A DNA stretch of 64,000 bases from Solirubrobacterales bacterium (GCA_021155855.1 JAJNAZ010000014.1:24359-88358); one strand, 5' to 3'. Shown: positions 45,327 to 53,932, counted from the first letter of the stretch. Numbers and translations are program-made. The notes: generated by a model not told the origin, from the sequence alone.

Positions 45327-46665
45327 CTACCGCTTGACGAGCTGGATCCTCTTGCTCTTGGTGTCGGAGGCGCCGCAGTCGGGATCGAACGTGACCTTGG
45401 CCTCCACGTTCGCCTTGTTCTTCTTGTTCAGCCTCTTCTTTGCCTTACCCCTCGGCGTCACCGACAGCTTCAGCTTGCCCGACTGCTTGGCCCGCTCGTG
45501 ATCGCCCTTCACGCTCCCCGTCTTTGCGAGCTTGACCTTGCCCGGACCCGCCACCTTGACCGTCAGCTTCGCCGACCCTCGCTTCTTGTTGAGCTTCACC
45601 TTGCCAAGGCGGATCTTGTTCGAGGGGGGCGGCTCGGCGTTTGAAGGGGCCGGCCCGAGGGCGTCGACCGCCACGCCCCCGCGGGTGTCGGTGCCGGTGA
45701 TGAAGCACTGGCTGACCGCGGAGCCGTCGAGGTTGGAGCGCCCGATCGACCGGCCGCCGGTCCAATAAACATGGGTGTCGTTGACCGCGATCGCGCGGGC
45801 AAAGACTCCGCCGGGCTCGACGACGAGCTCGGCGCCCGTGCCCTCGAGGTTGGCGCGCCCGATCCCGTCCACGAGGGTCGAAGCTGCCGTCGGAGTGGGC
45901 CCCGTGCCCCTGGGAGCCGAGTAAGCCCACCAGACGTGCGCCTCGTCGACCGCCACTCCGTAGTCCGTCGGGGAGGTGGCAATGAAGTTCTCCTGGACGC
46001 CCGTTCCGTTCAGGTTCGCACGCCCGATCGTGCCGGGAATCGGTCCGTGAGAGAGGACGAGGAAAGATTGGGCGTAGCTGGTCCGGTAGAGGTGGGAGCC
46101 GTCGAGCGCCAAGCCGCCAGCGGGAAGGCTGATCCCGCTGATGAAGTTCGGGTCGGCGCCCGCGCCGTCGAGGTTGGCGCGCCCGATCGCGCCGGTGCCG
46201 GGAGACGCGAGGTCGGGGGACCTGGCGCGGTATCGCTGTACTTGCTCACCCAGTAGACGTGGGCGCCGTCGACCGCGACCTGGCTGCCCCGTGAGGTCGG
46301 CGCCGCGATGAAACTCGGGTCGACGCCCGTGCCGTCGAGGTTCGCGCGCCCGATCGTGTCAGTGTCCCATACGTCCAGTAGGCGTGGGCGTCGTCGACCC
46401 CAACCCCGAGGGGAAAGGTGCCGAGGCCGGTGATGAAGCTCTGGTCGACGCCCGTGCCGTCGAGGTTCGCGCGCCCGATCGTGCCCGGGTCGTAGTTCGT
46501 CCAGTAGACGTAGGCGTCGGCGCGCGCGGCGAGCGCGAGTGTCGCGACGGCCAGGGCCGCGAGGACCAGCGCGGCGCAGCGCGCGAGGGTCGAACGTTGG
46601 CGATCAGCGACTCGTGCCCTCTCCACGAGACGAGGCGATCCCGCGCCGGCGTGCCTTGCGTCCAT
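45327..46665 (-). pseudogene. Frameshifted secreted repeat (beta-propeller-like) protein
   Basis: An N-terminal signal segment (46665-46500) is followed by repeats of the type YWTNYDPGTIGRANLDGTGV, each about 45-50 residues, likely blades of a propeller. Read on the minus strand, the frame changes near 46366 (after YWTYGT) and again near 46222 (after DTAPG), after which IGRANLDGAGAD repeats run on to 45650. The C-terminus is a Lys-rich Ig-like domain (IRLGKVKLNKKRGSAKLTVK, ending SKRIQLVKR) common on surface proteins of Thermoleophilia. Two frameshifts break what would be a protein of about 445 residues. Sequencing errors would be an alternative explanation. Confidence 0.7.
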
Positions 46666-46822
46666 GAGAAGGGGTCCGGCCTAAGCGGCTTGGCGGCGGC
46701 GGAACGCCCGGATCGTTGGCGTAGATGGCAGGAGGCCGACCCTACCGGGTTGTTAGCGCTGCGCCCGCGTTCACCGTCGCACTGCGTGTGCCAAAACGCC
46801 AGAGCGAGATACTGAGCGGGCG

Positions 46823-47239
46823 ATGTCGCAGGAGAACGTCGAGGCCGTGCGCAGGCTGTTCGCCGCCTTCCAGAGCGTCGACGTCGGCAACTTCGAGCGC
46901 CACCTCGACGAGGTGCGAGAGATCTTCGATCCCGAGGTCGACTGGGTCGCGGCCCCGCACTCGCTCCTGGCGAGCGAGGAGTATCGCGGGTACGACGGCG
47001 TCCGCCGCTTCTGGACTCAGTTCCTGTCGGCCTGGGACGAGTACGGCGTCCATGTCGAGGAGCTGATCGACGCGGGTGATCAGGTCGTCGCGGTGATGCG
47101 GCTTAGCGGACGCACCAACGAGCTCGAGATCGACGAGGTGCGGTCGTCGCTGCTCACGTTACGCGACGGGAGGATCGTGCGGATCGAGCCCTTTGCGAGC
47201 AAGGACGACGCTCTCGAAGCCGCCGGGCTGCGGGAGTAG
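46823..47239 (+). CDS. SnoaL/NTF2-like protein
   Basis: 138 residues starting MSQENVEAVRRLFAAFQSVD, the characteristic opening of a large Thermoleophilia NTF2-like family. FDPEVDWVAAPHSLL and YRGYDGVRRFWTQFLSAWDE line the pocket, and VVAVMRLSGRT and LLTLRDGRIVRIEPFASKDDA form the closing strands. Probably binds or isomerises a small molecule; no substrate is known. A second, truncated copy seems to start 3 nt downstream. Confidence 0.85.
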   Translation: MSQENVEAVRRLFAAFQSVDVGNFERHLDEVREIFDPEVDWVAAPHSLLASEEYRGYDGVRRFWTQFLSAWDEYGVHVEELIDAGDQVVAVMRLSGRTNELEIDEVRSSLLTLRDGRIVRIEPFASKDDALEAAGLRE

Positions 47240-47241
47240 AC

Positions 47242-47358
47242 GTGTCGAAAGACAACGCAGAGAAACTGCGTCAGGGCTTGGTGCTCGAAGCGGGCTTCGA
47301 CGCGGCCGACGCGGTCGACCGCTTCACGGAGGTCAGCGGGCTGCACGAGGAGGCGATG
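47242..47358 (+). pseudogene. Possible truncated second SnoaL-like gene
   Basis: A GTG start 3 nt after the SnoaL stop reads MSKDNAEKLRQGLVLEAGFD, echoing the MSQENVE-type start of the gene upstream, and remains protein-like to about residue 38 (SGLHEEAMR). It then runs antisense into the VOC gene as Arg/Ser-rich noise. It may be a tandem duplicate that lost its 3' end when the VOC gene arrived. Confidence 0.35.
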
Positions 47359-47710
47359 CGCTCGCGGCGTCGGGCGGCTCGGCGAACGCGATCTTGTTCC
47401 CATCGGGATCGGGGACGTTCACGTGGCGGACGCCGTTCGAGTACGTCTCGATCGGTTCGTGCTCGATCCGCTCGCGAGTGATGCGCTCGAGGAGCGCGTC
47501 AAGCCCGGCGACGGAGAGGGTGATCCGCCCCGCGCCCGCCTGCGCCGGGTTCGGCTCGATGAAGAGCCAGGCGTGCTCGTCGATCTCCCAGAGCACCTCG
47601 TCCCCGACGCGCATGTCCGGCGGTCGGCCGAAGAACCGCGAGTACCAGTCGATGCTGGCGTCGAGATCGGATACTGGGACGCCGGCGAAGAGGTCGGTGA
47701 TCGCCCCCAT
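47333..47710 (-). CDS. VOC/glyoxalase-family protein
   Basis: 125 residues from ATG 47710; the longer upstream frame lacks VOC similarity. GVPVSDLDASIDWYSRFFGR is the first module, VLWEIDEHAWLFIEPNPAQA its strand pair, ITLSVAGLDALLERITRERI the second module, and RHVNVPDPDGNKIAFAEPPD carries the C-terminal Glu ligand. A single VOC domain of unknown substrate. Confidence 0.85.
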   Translation of the reverse strand: MGAITDLFAGVPVSDLDASIDWYSRFFGRPPDMRVGDEVLWEIDEHAWLFIEPNPAQAGAGRITLSVAGLDALLERITRERIEHEPIETYSNGVRHVNVPDPDGNKIAFAEPPDAASASPPRAAR

Positions 47711-48138
47711 CTCAGGCAGTGGTATAGCGCCTAAAGCGCCGCGCAGCCAGGTGCGGCCAAAGATGACCGGGCGGACACGGAAATAAGAGGCCGGAATCGC
47801 CCGTGCGGAAGCGACGATGCAGATTACTTCCTCGAGATTTGGCAGGTTGGTGGTATGACTGCGGCCCTGATCGGCCTTGCGGCCGCTCAGGCGGTCTGGC
47901 GAGCCCGGCCGATGCGCTGCCCGGGGAGCCTTGGAGGCGCTCCACCGTTGCGGAGGGCGCCGCTCGTTGATGACCAAGGCGTTGCTCAAGGTGACCGCCG
48001 AAGCCGGCGCGATCACCAGCTCAAAGCCCGGCTTCTTTGAGAGCCGCGATCACGCCGGGCCCCAGGATCTTCACTACGTCTCTCCAGGCTGGGAGTGAGT
48101 GAGGGAGGGTCGCGCACGGGCGCCGCGCCAACGCCGGT
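47711..48138. other. Gene-free stretch of about 430 bp
   Basis: No frame with consistent codon bias or recognisable motif was found. It separates the desaturase 3' end from the VOC gene start and should hold the VOC promoter. Confidence 0.35.
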
Positions 48139-49098
48139 TCACGCGACGTCCCCGGCGGCGCGTCTGGCCTGCTGGCGCTCGGGAGCGATCCGGACGACGT
48201 CCCAGGCCAAGTGGCAACGCTCCAGCGCGGTAATGAGCCAGGCGCCGGGATCGAGCTCCCAGCGGCCCAGTCCGTGACGGGCGGAGGTGGGGAAGGCGTG
48301 GTGGTTGTTGTGCCAGGCCTCTCCCAATGTGGCCGGCGCCAGCCATGCGAGGTTGCGTGATTCGTCGCCGGTCGCGAATGGTCGGCCACCGAAGCAGTGA
48401 CAGAGCGAGTTGATGCTGAAGGTCGCGTGATGCACGAGGAAAACGCGCACCGCTCCGCCCCACAAGAGGCCGGTGAGCCCGCCTACGACCGAGCCGGTCA
48501 GCGCCACGCCGAGGCCGAAGGGGAGGGCCAGCCCGACCGCCACCCAGAGCGGGAAGGTGCGGCTGATGAAGCGCAGGTCGCGGTCGGCGAGCAGATCCTT
48601 GGCATAGCGGGCGGGGTTGGCCATGTCCTTGCCGCGGAACATCCAGCCGACGTGCGCATGGCCCAGTCCGCGTAGCGCCCCGCGCCATCCGGGCGCGTGG
48701 TCGAGGTGGGGGCTGTGCGGGTCGCCGGGATGATCGGAGAAGCGGTGGTGCTTGCGGTGGGTGGCGGCCCATTCGATCACCGGCCCCTCGACCGCCATCG
48801 AGCCCAGCACGGCGAACAGCGCTCGCAGCGTGCGTGTGGTCTTGAAGCTGCGGTGGGTGAATAGCCGGTGATAGCCGACCGTGATGCCCAGTCCGCTGAG
48901 CGTGTAGGTGACGGCGAGTACGAGCAGGTCCTGCCAATGCAGGGTTCCGCCCCACGCCAGCCATCCCCCCAACACGAGCGCCGCCGGAGGCACGGCGACG
49001 ACCATCGTCCGCACGACGCGCTCGGAGGTCTCGTGCTCGATCGGGACCACCTCTGCGGCGCCGCGCACCGGCAACTCCTGAAACGCCGCGACGCCCAC
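48139..49098 (-). CDS. Acyl-CoA / fatty acid desaturase
   Basis: 319 residues. Membrane di-iron desaturase with all three histidine clusters: HRLFTHRSF (HX4H, about residue 77), HRKHHRFSD (HXXHH, about 114), and HNNHHAFPTS (HXXHH, about 262). Four to five hydrophobic helices are visible, including RTMVVAVPPAALVLGGWLAW and FPLWVAVGLALPFGLGVAL. It introduces a double bond into acyl chains using O2 and an electron donor, adjusting membrane fluidity. Last gene after the STAS gene and a small gene on the same strand, 9 nt apart, so it may be part of the STAS operon. Confidence 0.94.
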   Translation of the reverse strand: MGVAAFQELPVRGAAEVVPIEHETSERVVRTMVVAVPPAALVLGGWLAWGGTLHWQDLLVLAVTYTLSGLGITVGYHRLFTHRSFKTTRTLRALFAVLGSMAVEGPVIEWAATHRKHHRFSDHPGDPHSPHLDHAPGWRGALRGLGHAHVGWMFRGKDMANPARYAKDLLADRDLRFISRTFPLWVAVGLALPFGLGVALTGSVVGGLTGLLWGGAVRVFLVHHATFSINSLCHCFGGRPFATGDESRNLAWLAPATLGEAWHNNHHAFPTSARHGLGRWELDPGAWLITALERCHLAWDVVRIAPERQQARRAAGDVA

Positions 49099-49107
49099 GG
49101 CACGCCT

Positions 49108-49344
49108 CTATCTGCGCACGGCCGCGCCCGGAACGCGGCTCGGGTTTGCGGCAGCGTTCGCCCGACGCAGCCGGTTCTCGGCCAATAGAAACGCGCGTTC
49201 GAGTCGGACGACAAGCGCCGGGTCGGTAGGCCGGGGGCCGTAGGTCCTGGCCTTATAGAGGTGGAAGCGCTGCCGCGCCAACCTGGCCTCCTCCTGAAGC
49301 CTCAAGAACTCAGCGCAGAGGGATTCGCCGAGCTTCTTGCTCAT
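49108..49344 (-). CDS. Small basic protein, 78 aa
   Basis: ATG start overlaps the STAS stop by 4 nt (ATGA). The protein starts MSKKLGESLCAEFLRLQEEA, is largely helical and basic, and ends NPSRVPGAAVRR. No family recognised. Coupled translation and position between STAS and desaturase genes suggest a role with one of them. Confidence 0.6.
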   Translation of the reverse strand: MSKKLGESLCAEFLRLQEEARLARQRFHLYKARTYGPRPTDPALVVRLERAFLLAENRLRRANAAANPSRVPGAAVRR

Positions 49345-49718
49345 GAAGAGGCCCGTTCCCTCCGGACGACCCGCGACGCCTTGCGGCCGACCGGCTCCGT
49401 GAACGGCAGCGTCACGTCGAGCATCGTCAGCCGAAACATGAAGGCCACGTGTCCCCCAGCTCGCGCCAGGCGCAAACGGTTGCCGTTGTTCCATGAGCGA
49501 CGCCAGGCCGCGTTGAGGGTTTGGAGTCCGCACACGTCGATGAAGCTGAGGCGATCGAGGTCGACCACGATTCGGTCCACCTGGCTGCGCTCGGCGTCCG
49601 CCAGCACAGACTCGAGGTCGGGACACCCGGCCAGGTCGAGTTCGCCCTCGAGGCGGATGACGTAGCCGTCGGGCTGAGGCGCAGCGTCAATCCTGAGAAC
49701 CGGCTCTAGTCGGGACAT
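49341..49718 (-). CDS. STAS-domain protein lacking the phosphoacceptor Ser
   Basis: 125 residues, AGGAGG ribosome site. STAS domain: IRLEGELDLAGCPDLESVLA, then VVDLDRLSFIDVCGLQTLNA, and RLARAGGHVAFMFRLTMLDV. Where SpoIIAA-type proteins have DSSG/DSxG, this one has DVCG, so the phosphorylatable Ser is missing. It is a paralogue of the STAS gene at 55197-55562, which keeps the Ser. Both are preceded by the same leader sequence of about 100 nt. Confidence 0.87.
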   Translation of the reverse strand: MSRLEPVLRIDAAPQPDGYVIRLEGELDLAGCPDLESVLADAERSQVDRIVVDLDRLSFIDVCGLQTLNAAWRRSWNNGNRLRLARAGGHVAFMFRLTMLDVTLPFTEPVGRKASRVVRRERASS

Positions 49719-49814
49719 GCCATGCCCTCCTCGGGTCGCGTGATCTAGATCGAGGAAGTCAGGCGGCGCTGCCTGGTCCGTCTAGCGAAGCAGGCCCCGG
49801 AGCGAATGCCCTCC
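49719..49814 (-). promoter_or_regulatory. Conserved STAS-gene leader, copy A
   Basis: The 96 nt before the STAS start share blocks with the leader at 55563-55660: an identical 21-nt block (49752-49772), an identical 13-nt block GGAGGGCATTCGC (49802-49814), and a common AGGAGG ribosome site. Spacing between blocks is also kept. A TACGCT -10-like hexamer lies 7 nt upstream of the GGAGG. Possibly an RNA element or protein-binding leader. Confidence 0.6.
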
Positions 49815-49865
49815 AACCGTCAGCGTACCACCGTGCCGGTCCGTCCGACTTCGGCTTGGAGTGGC

Positions 49866-50297
49866 CTAGCTGTTGGCGGCCTCGGTTCGGGCTTCCGCGG
49901 CCGCGCGGATCTCGCTCTCCTCGACGAGGTCGGTGGGGGCGAGCACGAATACCTCGCAGATCATGTCTGGGTTCTGCTGGTTTCCGCTCATGAACCCGAT
50001 CACGGGGCGTTGGGTCGCCTGCTGGACGACCGCTTCGAAGCGTTGGCGCATGACCTCCTGAAACGCCATCCGCTGCTCGATGACCGCTCGGCCGCGATCC
50101 CCGTCGAGCAGCGTCTGCTCGACCCGGGTGAACCCGCCGCGCAGGACGCAGACGACCAGGTCGTCGTGATAGTAGGTCTTGGCCTGGGTCGGGCCGACGC
50201 CGTAGTAGTCCTTCAGGAGGGCGACCATCCCGTTGGAGATCGCGCTTAGGACTGCGCCGTGCTCGTTCCTGCGTTGCTGCACGCTTGCTCTGGTCAT
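49866..50297 (-). CDS. DUF2294-family protein
   Basis: 143 residues. VLSAISNGMVALLKDYYGVG, then AKTYYHDDLVVCVLRGGFTR and EVMRQRFEAVVQQATQRPVI match the DUF2294 family, small soluble proteins of unknown biochemical role. A second DUF2294-like gene (53933-54286) sits beside the other STAS locus. The gene lies upstream of the conserved leader and STAS gene on the same strand. Confidence 0.8.
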   Translation of the reverse strand: MTRASVQQRRNEHGAVLSAISNGMVALLKDYYGVGPTQAKTYYHDDLVVCVLRGGFTRVEQTLLDGDRGRAVIEQRMAFQEVMRQRFEAVVQQATQRPVIGFMSGNQQNPDMICEVFVLAPTDLVEESEIRAAAEARTEAANS

Positions 50298-50717
50298 TCC
50301 GGATAACCGACTTCGGAAACCTCGACAATCCTAGCCCGGATCGTAGTTCGCCGCTAGCGACCTTCGCGCACAAATCGGCAGCGTGGCCAAGCTGGGGGCG
50401 GCAGCTGACATCTCTTGCCAGAAGCAAGTACGCCTCCGTTAAGAGCGAGAGCCAGATGGCAAGGGCGCCGATTACCCCGCCCGGACGCACTCGAGAAGTG
50501 AGCGGTTGATTGGCCCAGTGTCAGCGGGGTCGCAATAGACCCGAGTCGGCAGCGCTAGGGCACGTCCGCGATAGCGAGAAACGAGTCGGCCACTGATCTG
50601 AACCTGCGACGACCGTGGTACCGCTTTGGTGCCGACCGATACGTCCAATGCGTCCAGAATGTCCACGGCCGTGGGACGATGGGGACGCTCCGGGACGCAT
50701 ATACACCCACTGCCTGT
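50298..50717. other. Gene-free stretch at the right end of the proposed island
   Basis: Short frames occur but none looks coding. No recombinase, integrase or excisionase similarity was seen in six frames. The DUF2294 promoter should lie near 50298-50340. Confidence 0.35.
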
Positions 50718-50765
50718 CGGCTGGGGGGCCGGAAGGTGGCTCGTTCAAATCCAGTAACCCCGATT
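50718..50765 (+). repeat. Degenerate copy of the tRNA-Pro 3' half (att-like)
   Basis: Aligns to tRNA-Pro 27485-27531 over 47 positions with 43 identities and one inserted G. It includes the anticodon-loop 3' side, variable loop and T-arm (GTTCAAATCCAGT is identical) and ends at the tRNA 3' end plus 2 nt. The 5' half of the tRNA is absent. This is the pattern left at the distal end of an element integrated into a tRNA gene. Confidence 0.75.
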
Positions 50766-50843
50766 CCTAAGCTCCCCTGCAAGGCCACCTTCTGGTGAGT
50801 TCCGGATAGCCGGCGGCCTGTTTAGGGGGGTGCGAACACTCGG

Positions 50844-51458
50844 TCAGGATGCGGAAGCGGACCCCGCGCGACGTAAACCTGGCCCGCGCGCTCGCCCCTC
50901 TCGCTCGATCTGGCGCATCATCGACGGGTACACGATCAGGTGTCGGAACGGCCTAATCGCCGCCATGTAGGCGTTCCCGAGCAGTCCGTTGGGCTTCACC
51001 AGGACGGCCATCTGGGTCCGGAAGCCTCCGCTCGTGTCGGGGACGCGGCCGATGTGCATTACCCCGTGCATCGTGCGGTTGGCGATCTCCGCCGCCCACT
51101 CGTCGTCGGTCAGGTACAGAGACCTGAATGGGAGCGCGGCGAACTCCGGACCAGGTTGGCCGTCGCGCAGGTCCGTCGGCAACCGGTCGCGGAGCGTCGG
51201 CACCCTGGAGCCCAGGCCCGCGTCCGGGGCGTCCCAGCCGAGCAGCTCCCCGAGCTTCCACCGGATCGCAAAGAGCACGCGTACGGGGCCGGAGGAATCT
51301 CGCGAAGGGTCGCCGGAGGCAAACCCCCGCACCAGCCGCAGGAACTCGTCCGGGCCGCCCGTCCCGGGCAACTCCCACACGTCTTCGAGCCGGAAGTCGC
51401 GGGTGAGCTCGTGGATTCGCCAGGGCCGCAACGTGTGCGCGGTGTTCGGGAGTCTCAC
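50844..51458 (-). CDS. DUF2867-family protein
   Basis: 204 residues from GTG 51458. LPNTAHTLRPWRIHELTRDF, LEDVWELPGTGGPDEFLRLV and FRSLYLTDDEWAAEIANRTM, then PFRHLIVYPSMMRQIER, match the DUF2867 pattern (a START/SRPBCC-like fold). Function unknown. It follows the TetR gene by 86 nt on the same strand, so it is probably controlled by that regulator. Confidence 0.78.
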   Translation of the reverse strand: MRLPNTAHTLRPWRIHELTRDFRLEDVWELPGTGGPDEFLRLVRGFASGDPSRDSSGPVRVLFAIRWKLGELLGWDAPDAGLGSRVPTLRDRLPTDLRDGQPGPEFAALPFRSLYLTDDEWAAEIANRTMHGVMHIGRVPDTSGGFRTQMAVLVKPNGLLGNAYMAAIRPFRHLIVYPSMMRQIEREGRARGPGLRRAGSASAS

Positions 51459-51544
51459 GATCGATCCTCGATCCAGGCAGTCGCGTCGATGCGGTTGGAG
51501 GAGCTCACGCAACCGCCACACCCCGCTCGCGTTGCACGGACCTC

Positions 51545-52189
51545 TCACTTGGGCACCACGTCGCGGCTAAGTCCGAGCACGCCTGCGACCGCGCGAGCGG
51601 CCAGCAGCTCGTCGTGCGGCGCCTGTCCCGAAAGCGTGATCACCGCGCCCTCGAGCGCCCCCCAAAACGCCAACGCCACCGCCGTTGCGGGCGGGCCGGG
51701 CGGAATGGACCCGTCTCGGCGCCCCGCGTCAATCAGCCGGGCGACGCGCGTGACACCAGCCTGTGAGATCCGCTCGATCTCCCCCCCGACCGGATGGTCC
51801 TGGCCGCTGAACTCGACCCTGAGCGCCATCACCACGCGGGCGACGTCGCGCCGGCAAAAGACGGCGTGACCACGCGCCAGGGCAATCAGCTCAGCGATCG
51901 GAGCTGGCTCTTGCTTGGCCGGCGTACCCACCTCGCGCATCCAGTTCTCATTCACCCACTCGAGCACCGCCAGGGCGAGGTCCTCCTTGTCCTCGAACTG
52001 GTGATAGAGCGCTCCGCGCGTATAGCCGGCCTCGCTCGCCACCTGCTCGAGGATGAGGTTGCCGTAGCCGTAGCGGGAGAGCCCTCGTGCCGCCGACTCG
52101 AGTAGGGCGCCACGCGAGCGCGCGCTTCGCTCTGCCTGCGTCGAGCGGCGGCGGTGCGCGAGATCCGGCAAGGGCGTACGTACATGCAT
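51545..52189 (-). CDS. TetR/AcrR-family transcriptional regulator
   Basis: 214 residues. The helix-turn-helix is residues 25-70: LLESAARGLSRYGYGNLILE and VASEAGYTRGALYHQFEDKE. The C-terminal domain resembles AcrR-like regulators (TetR_C). The ATG lies inside an AcrR-like operator palindrome, implying either a leaderless transcript or a start at the TTG six codons further in. It probably represses itself and the DUF2867 gene downstream. Confidence 0.9.
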   Translation of the reverse strand: MHVRTPLPDLAHRRRSTQAERSARSRGALLESAARGLSRYGYGNLILEQVASEAGYTRGALYHQFEDKEDLALAVLEWVNENWMREVGTPAKQEPAPIAELIALARGHAVFCRRDVARVVMALRVEFSGQDHPVGGEIERISQAGVTRVARLIDAGRRDGSIPPGPPATAVALAFWGALEGAVITLSGQAPHDELLAARAVAGVLGLSRDVVPK

Positions 52190-52200
52190 GAATGTATGCT
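52177..52200. promoter_or_regulatory. AcrR-like operator palindrome
   Basis: Contains TACAT-N6-ATGTA within a 24-bp imperfect palindrome that overlaps the TetR start codon. It closely resembles the classical AcrR operator half-sites (TACATACAT...ATGTATGTA). Likely autoregulatory. Confidence 0.65.
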
Positions 52201-52328
52201 ACCGGCTTTTCCCATCGGTGGAGCGAGCCGAAGAACCCACAACTCATGGGAGGTTGTAATGCCGATGGTCGAGCTGGACCTCGACGACGTGACCGCTTGC
52301 GATGGGGTTAGGGTTGCCGCAGTCTTCG

Positions 52329-52423
52329 GATGGACTCGACAATGACGGCGGCGGAACGATCTCGACGGACGCACCGACTACCCGAACGACAAGGGCTGCA
52401 AGTCCGAGATCGGCTCCAGCGAG
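52329..52423 (+). pseudogene. Remnant of a secreted-protein tail (Asp-rich, Ca-binding type)
   Basis: Two frames together read DGLDNDGGG and then DGRTDYPNDKGCKSEIGSSE, the D-x-D-N-D-G / DYPxDxGC motif often found at the C-terminal ends of large secreted actinobacterial proteins. A frameshift lies between about 52352 and 52360. No upstream body remains between here and the TetR gene, so only the tail of the gene is left. Confidence 0.45.
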
Positions 52424-52448
52424 AAAGGCCCACATAAGCGCCGGCGCC

Positions 52449-53830
52449 ATGGCCGCGATGCGACGGGTTCTCCCTGCCCTCCTCCTCGCGGTCTGCGCCG
52501 CGCTGGCGCCCGGGACTGCGGGCGCCACTGAACGCGTCGTCGAGGTCCCCTCTGAGGGGCCCGGCCCGGCCCGGTTTGATCGCGTCTTCGTGCACCAGGT
52601 GGGGCCGGAGAGCGCCAAGCGGATCCTGGTCCTGATGCCGGGAACGATCGGCGGCGCAGGAAACTTCGCGCTGCTGGCCCAAGATCTCGTCGAGCGGGTC
52701 CCGGGCCTTCAGGTTTGGTCGATCGATCGCCGCAGCCAGAGCCTTGAGGACACGAGCGCCTTCGCCCGCTCGAGGCGGGCCGGGCCTCGCTCCAGGAGAC
52801 CTTCGACTACTACCTCGGCTGGATCTTCAACGGCGGCATCCCAGCGGAGCACTTCGCGTTTCTCGACCCCGGCATGGTGCCTTTCGCCCGCGAGTGGGGG
52901 ATGAAGACGGCGCTCGACGACGCCCGGCAGGTGGTCCGGCTTGCCGTCGCCAGGGGCGGCAGGGTGATCCTCGGCGGGCATTCGCTCGGGGCATCGCTCG
53001 CCGCTGCGTACGCGGCCTGGGACTTCGACGGCCGGCCCGGGTACAAGGACCTAAGCGGCCTAGTCCTGATCGACGGCGGCCTGTTAGGAAGCTTCGACGG
53101 CTTCGACCTCGCCCAGGCCCAGGACGCGATCGCCCAGCTCGAGAGCTCGAGCCCTTTTCTCGACCTGCTCGACCCTCGGGGTTGCCGAATCGGCCGGGTT
53201 GTTCGGTGAGATCGGCGGCTACCACGCACGACTCGCCCCCACGGAGAACGCCGCCGCCCTGCAGGCCTTCCCACTCTTGCCGGATGTCTTCGACCCGGGG
53301 CTCCCGGTCACCAACCGCGCCCTGCTCGGGCACGCATTCGACCGCGATACCTCCCCGGATGACCTCAGGCTGCTCCACGTCAACGCCGGCGGCCTCGCGG
53401 CAGCGGGGAGCCCGCGTGAATGGGTGGACGGCGGCGTCACCCCGGTCGCCCGGCTCGCGCGGATGCTCGGGCGCGAACCCGGCAACGGCGTCGAGTGGTA
53501 CTTCCCGCGGCGGCTGACCATCGACACCAACGGGGCGGATCAGATGCGTATGAACGACGTCGCGCGCTTCCTCGGCCTCCGCCTCGAGCACACCGAGGAG
53601 ATCAACGTCCGATCTACGCCTTCCAGACCGACCTGACGGGTGGCGAGATCTTGCTCGGCGCACGGCGACGGGTGGCGCGGGCGAGGACAAGCGAGCGCGA
53701 GGCGCTGCTGGTCGACAGCGCGCCCGAGCAGAGCCATCTCGACCCGCTGCTCGCGGCGCCGGGCCGCAACCTGTTCCTGCGCCGCCTGCGGGAGTTCCTC
53801 TCCGACTACGTCACGCCGCCGGTCCGGTGA
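52449..53830 (+). pseudogene. Secreted alpha/beta hydrolase broken by three frameshifts
   Basis: From ATG 52449 a signal peptide (RRVLPALLLAVCAALAPGTA) leads into VVEVPSEGPGPARFDRVFVH and LVLMPGTIGGAGNF (oxyanion region). Near 52770 the frame shifts into ETFDYYLGWIFNGGIPAEHF and VILGGHSLGASLAAAY (GxSxG nucleophile). Near 53185 it shifts to EIGGYHARLAPTENAAALQA, and near 53605 again to IYAFQTDLTGGEILLGARRR, ending in LREFLSDYVTPPVR with a late His (SHLDPLL). The joined product would be about 460 residues. The gene is non-functional as written. Confidence 0.75.
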
Positions 53831-53932
53831 GCGCACTCGTCAAAACTCCGTCATCGCGGCGAGGGGCGGGACGAGGACACCTCGCCTGAAGCCTCAGGAA
53901 CTCGGGGCTCGAAGCTTCACCTGACGTGGTGC

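Noticed and set aside
50472..50788. Minus-strand frames with GFERATFRPPS-like peptides
   Set aside because: Derived from the tRNA-Pro remnant; no integrase motif (Arg-His-x-x-Arg...Tyr) could be found.
52154..52345. 63-codon plus-strand frame MREIRQGRTYMHECML
   Set aside because: Starts inside the antisense TetR gene and operator and runs into the decayed tail region in a different frame; no ribosome site.
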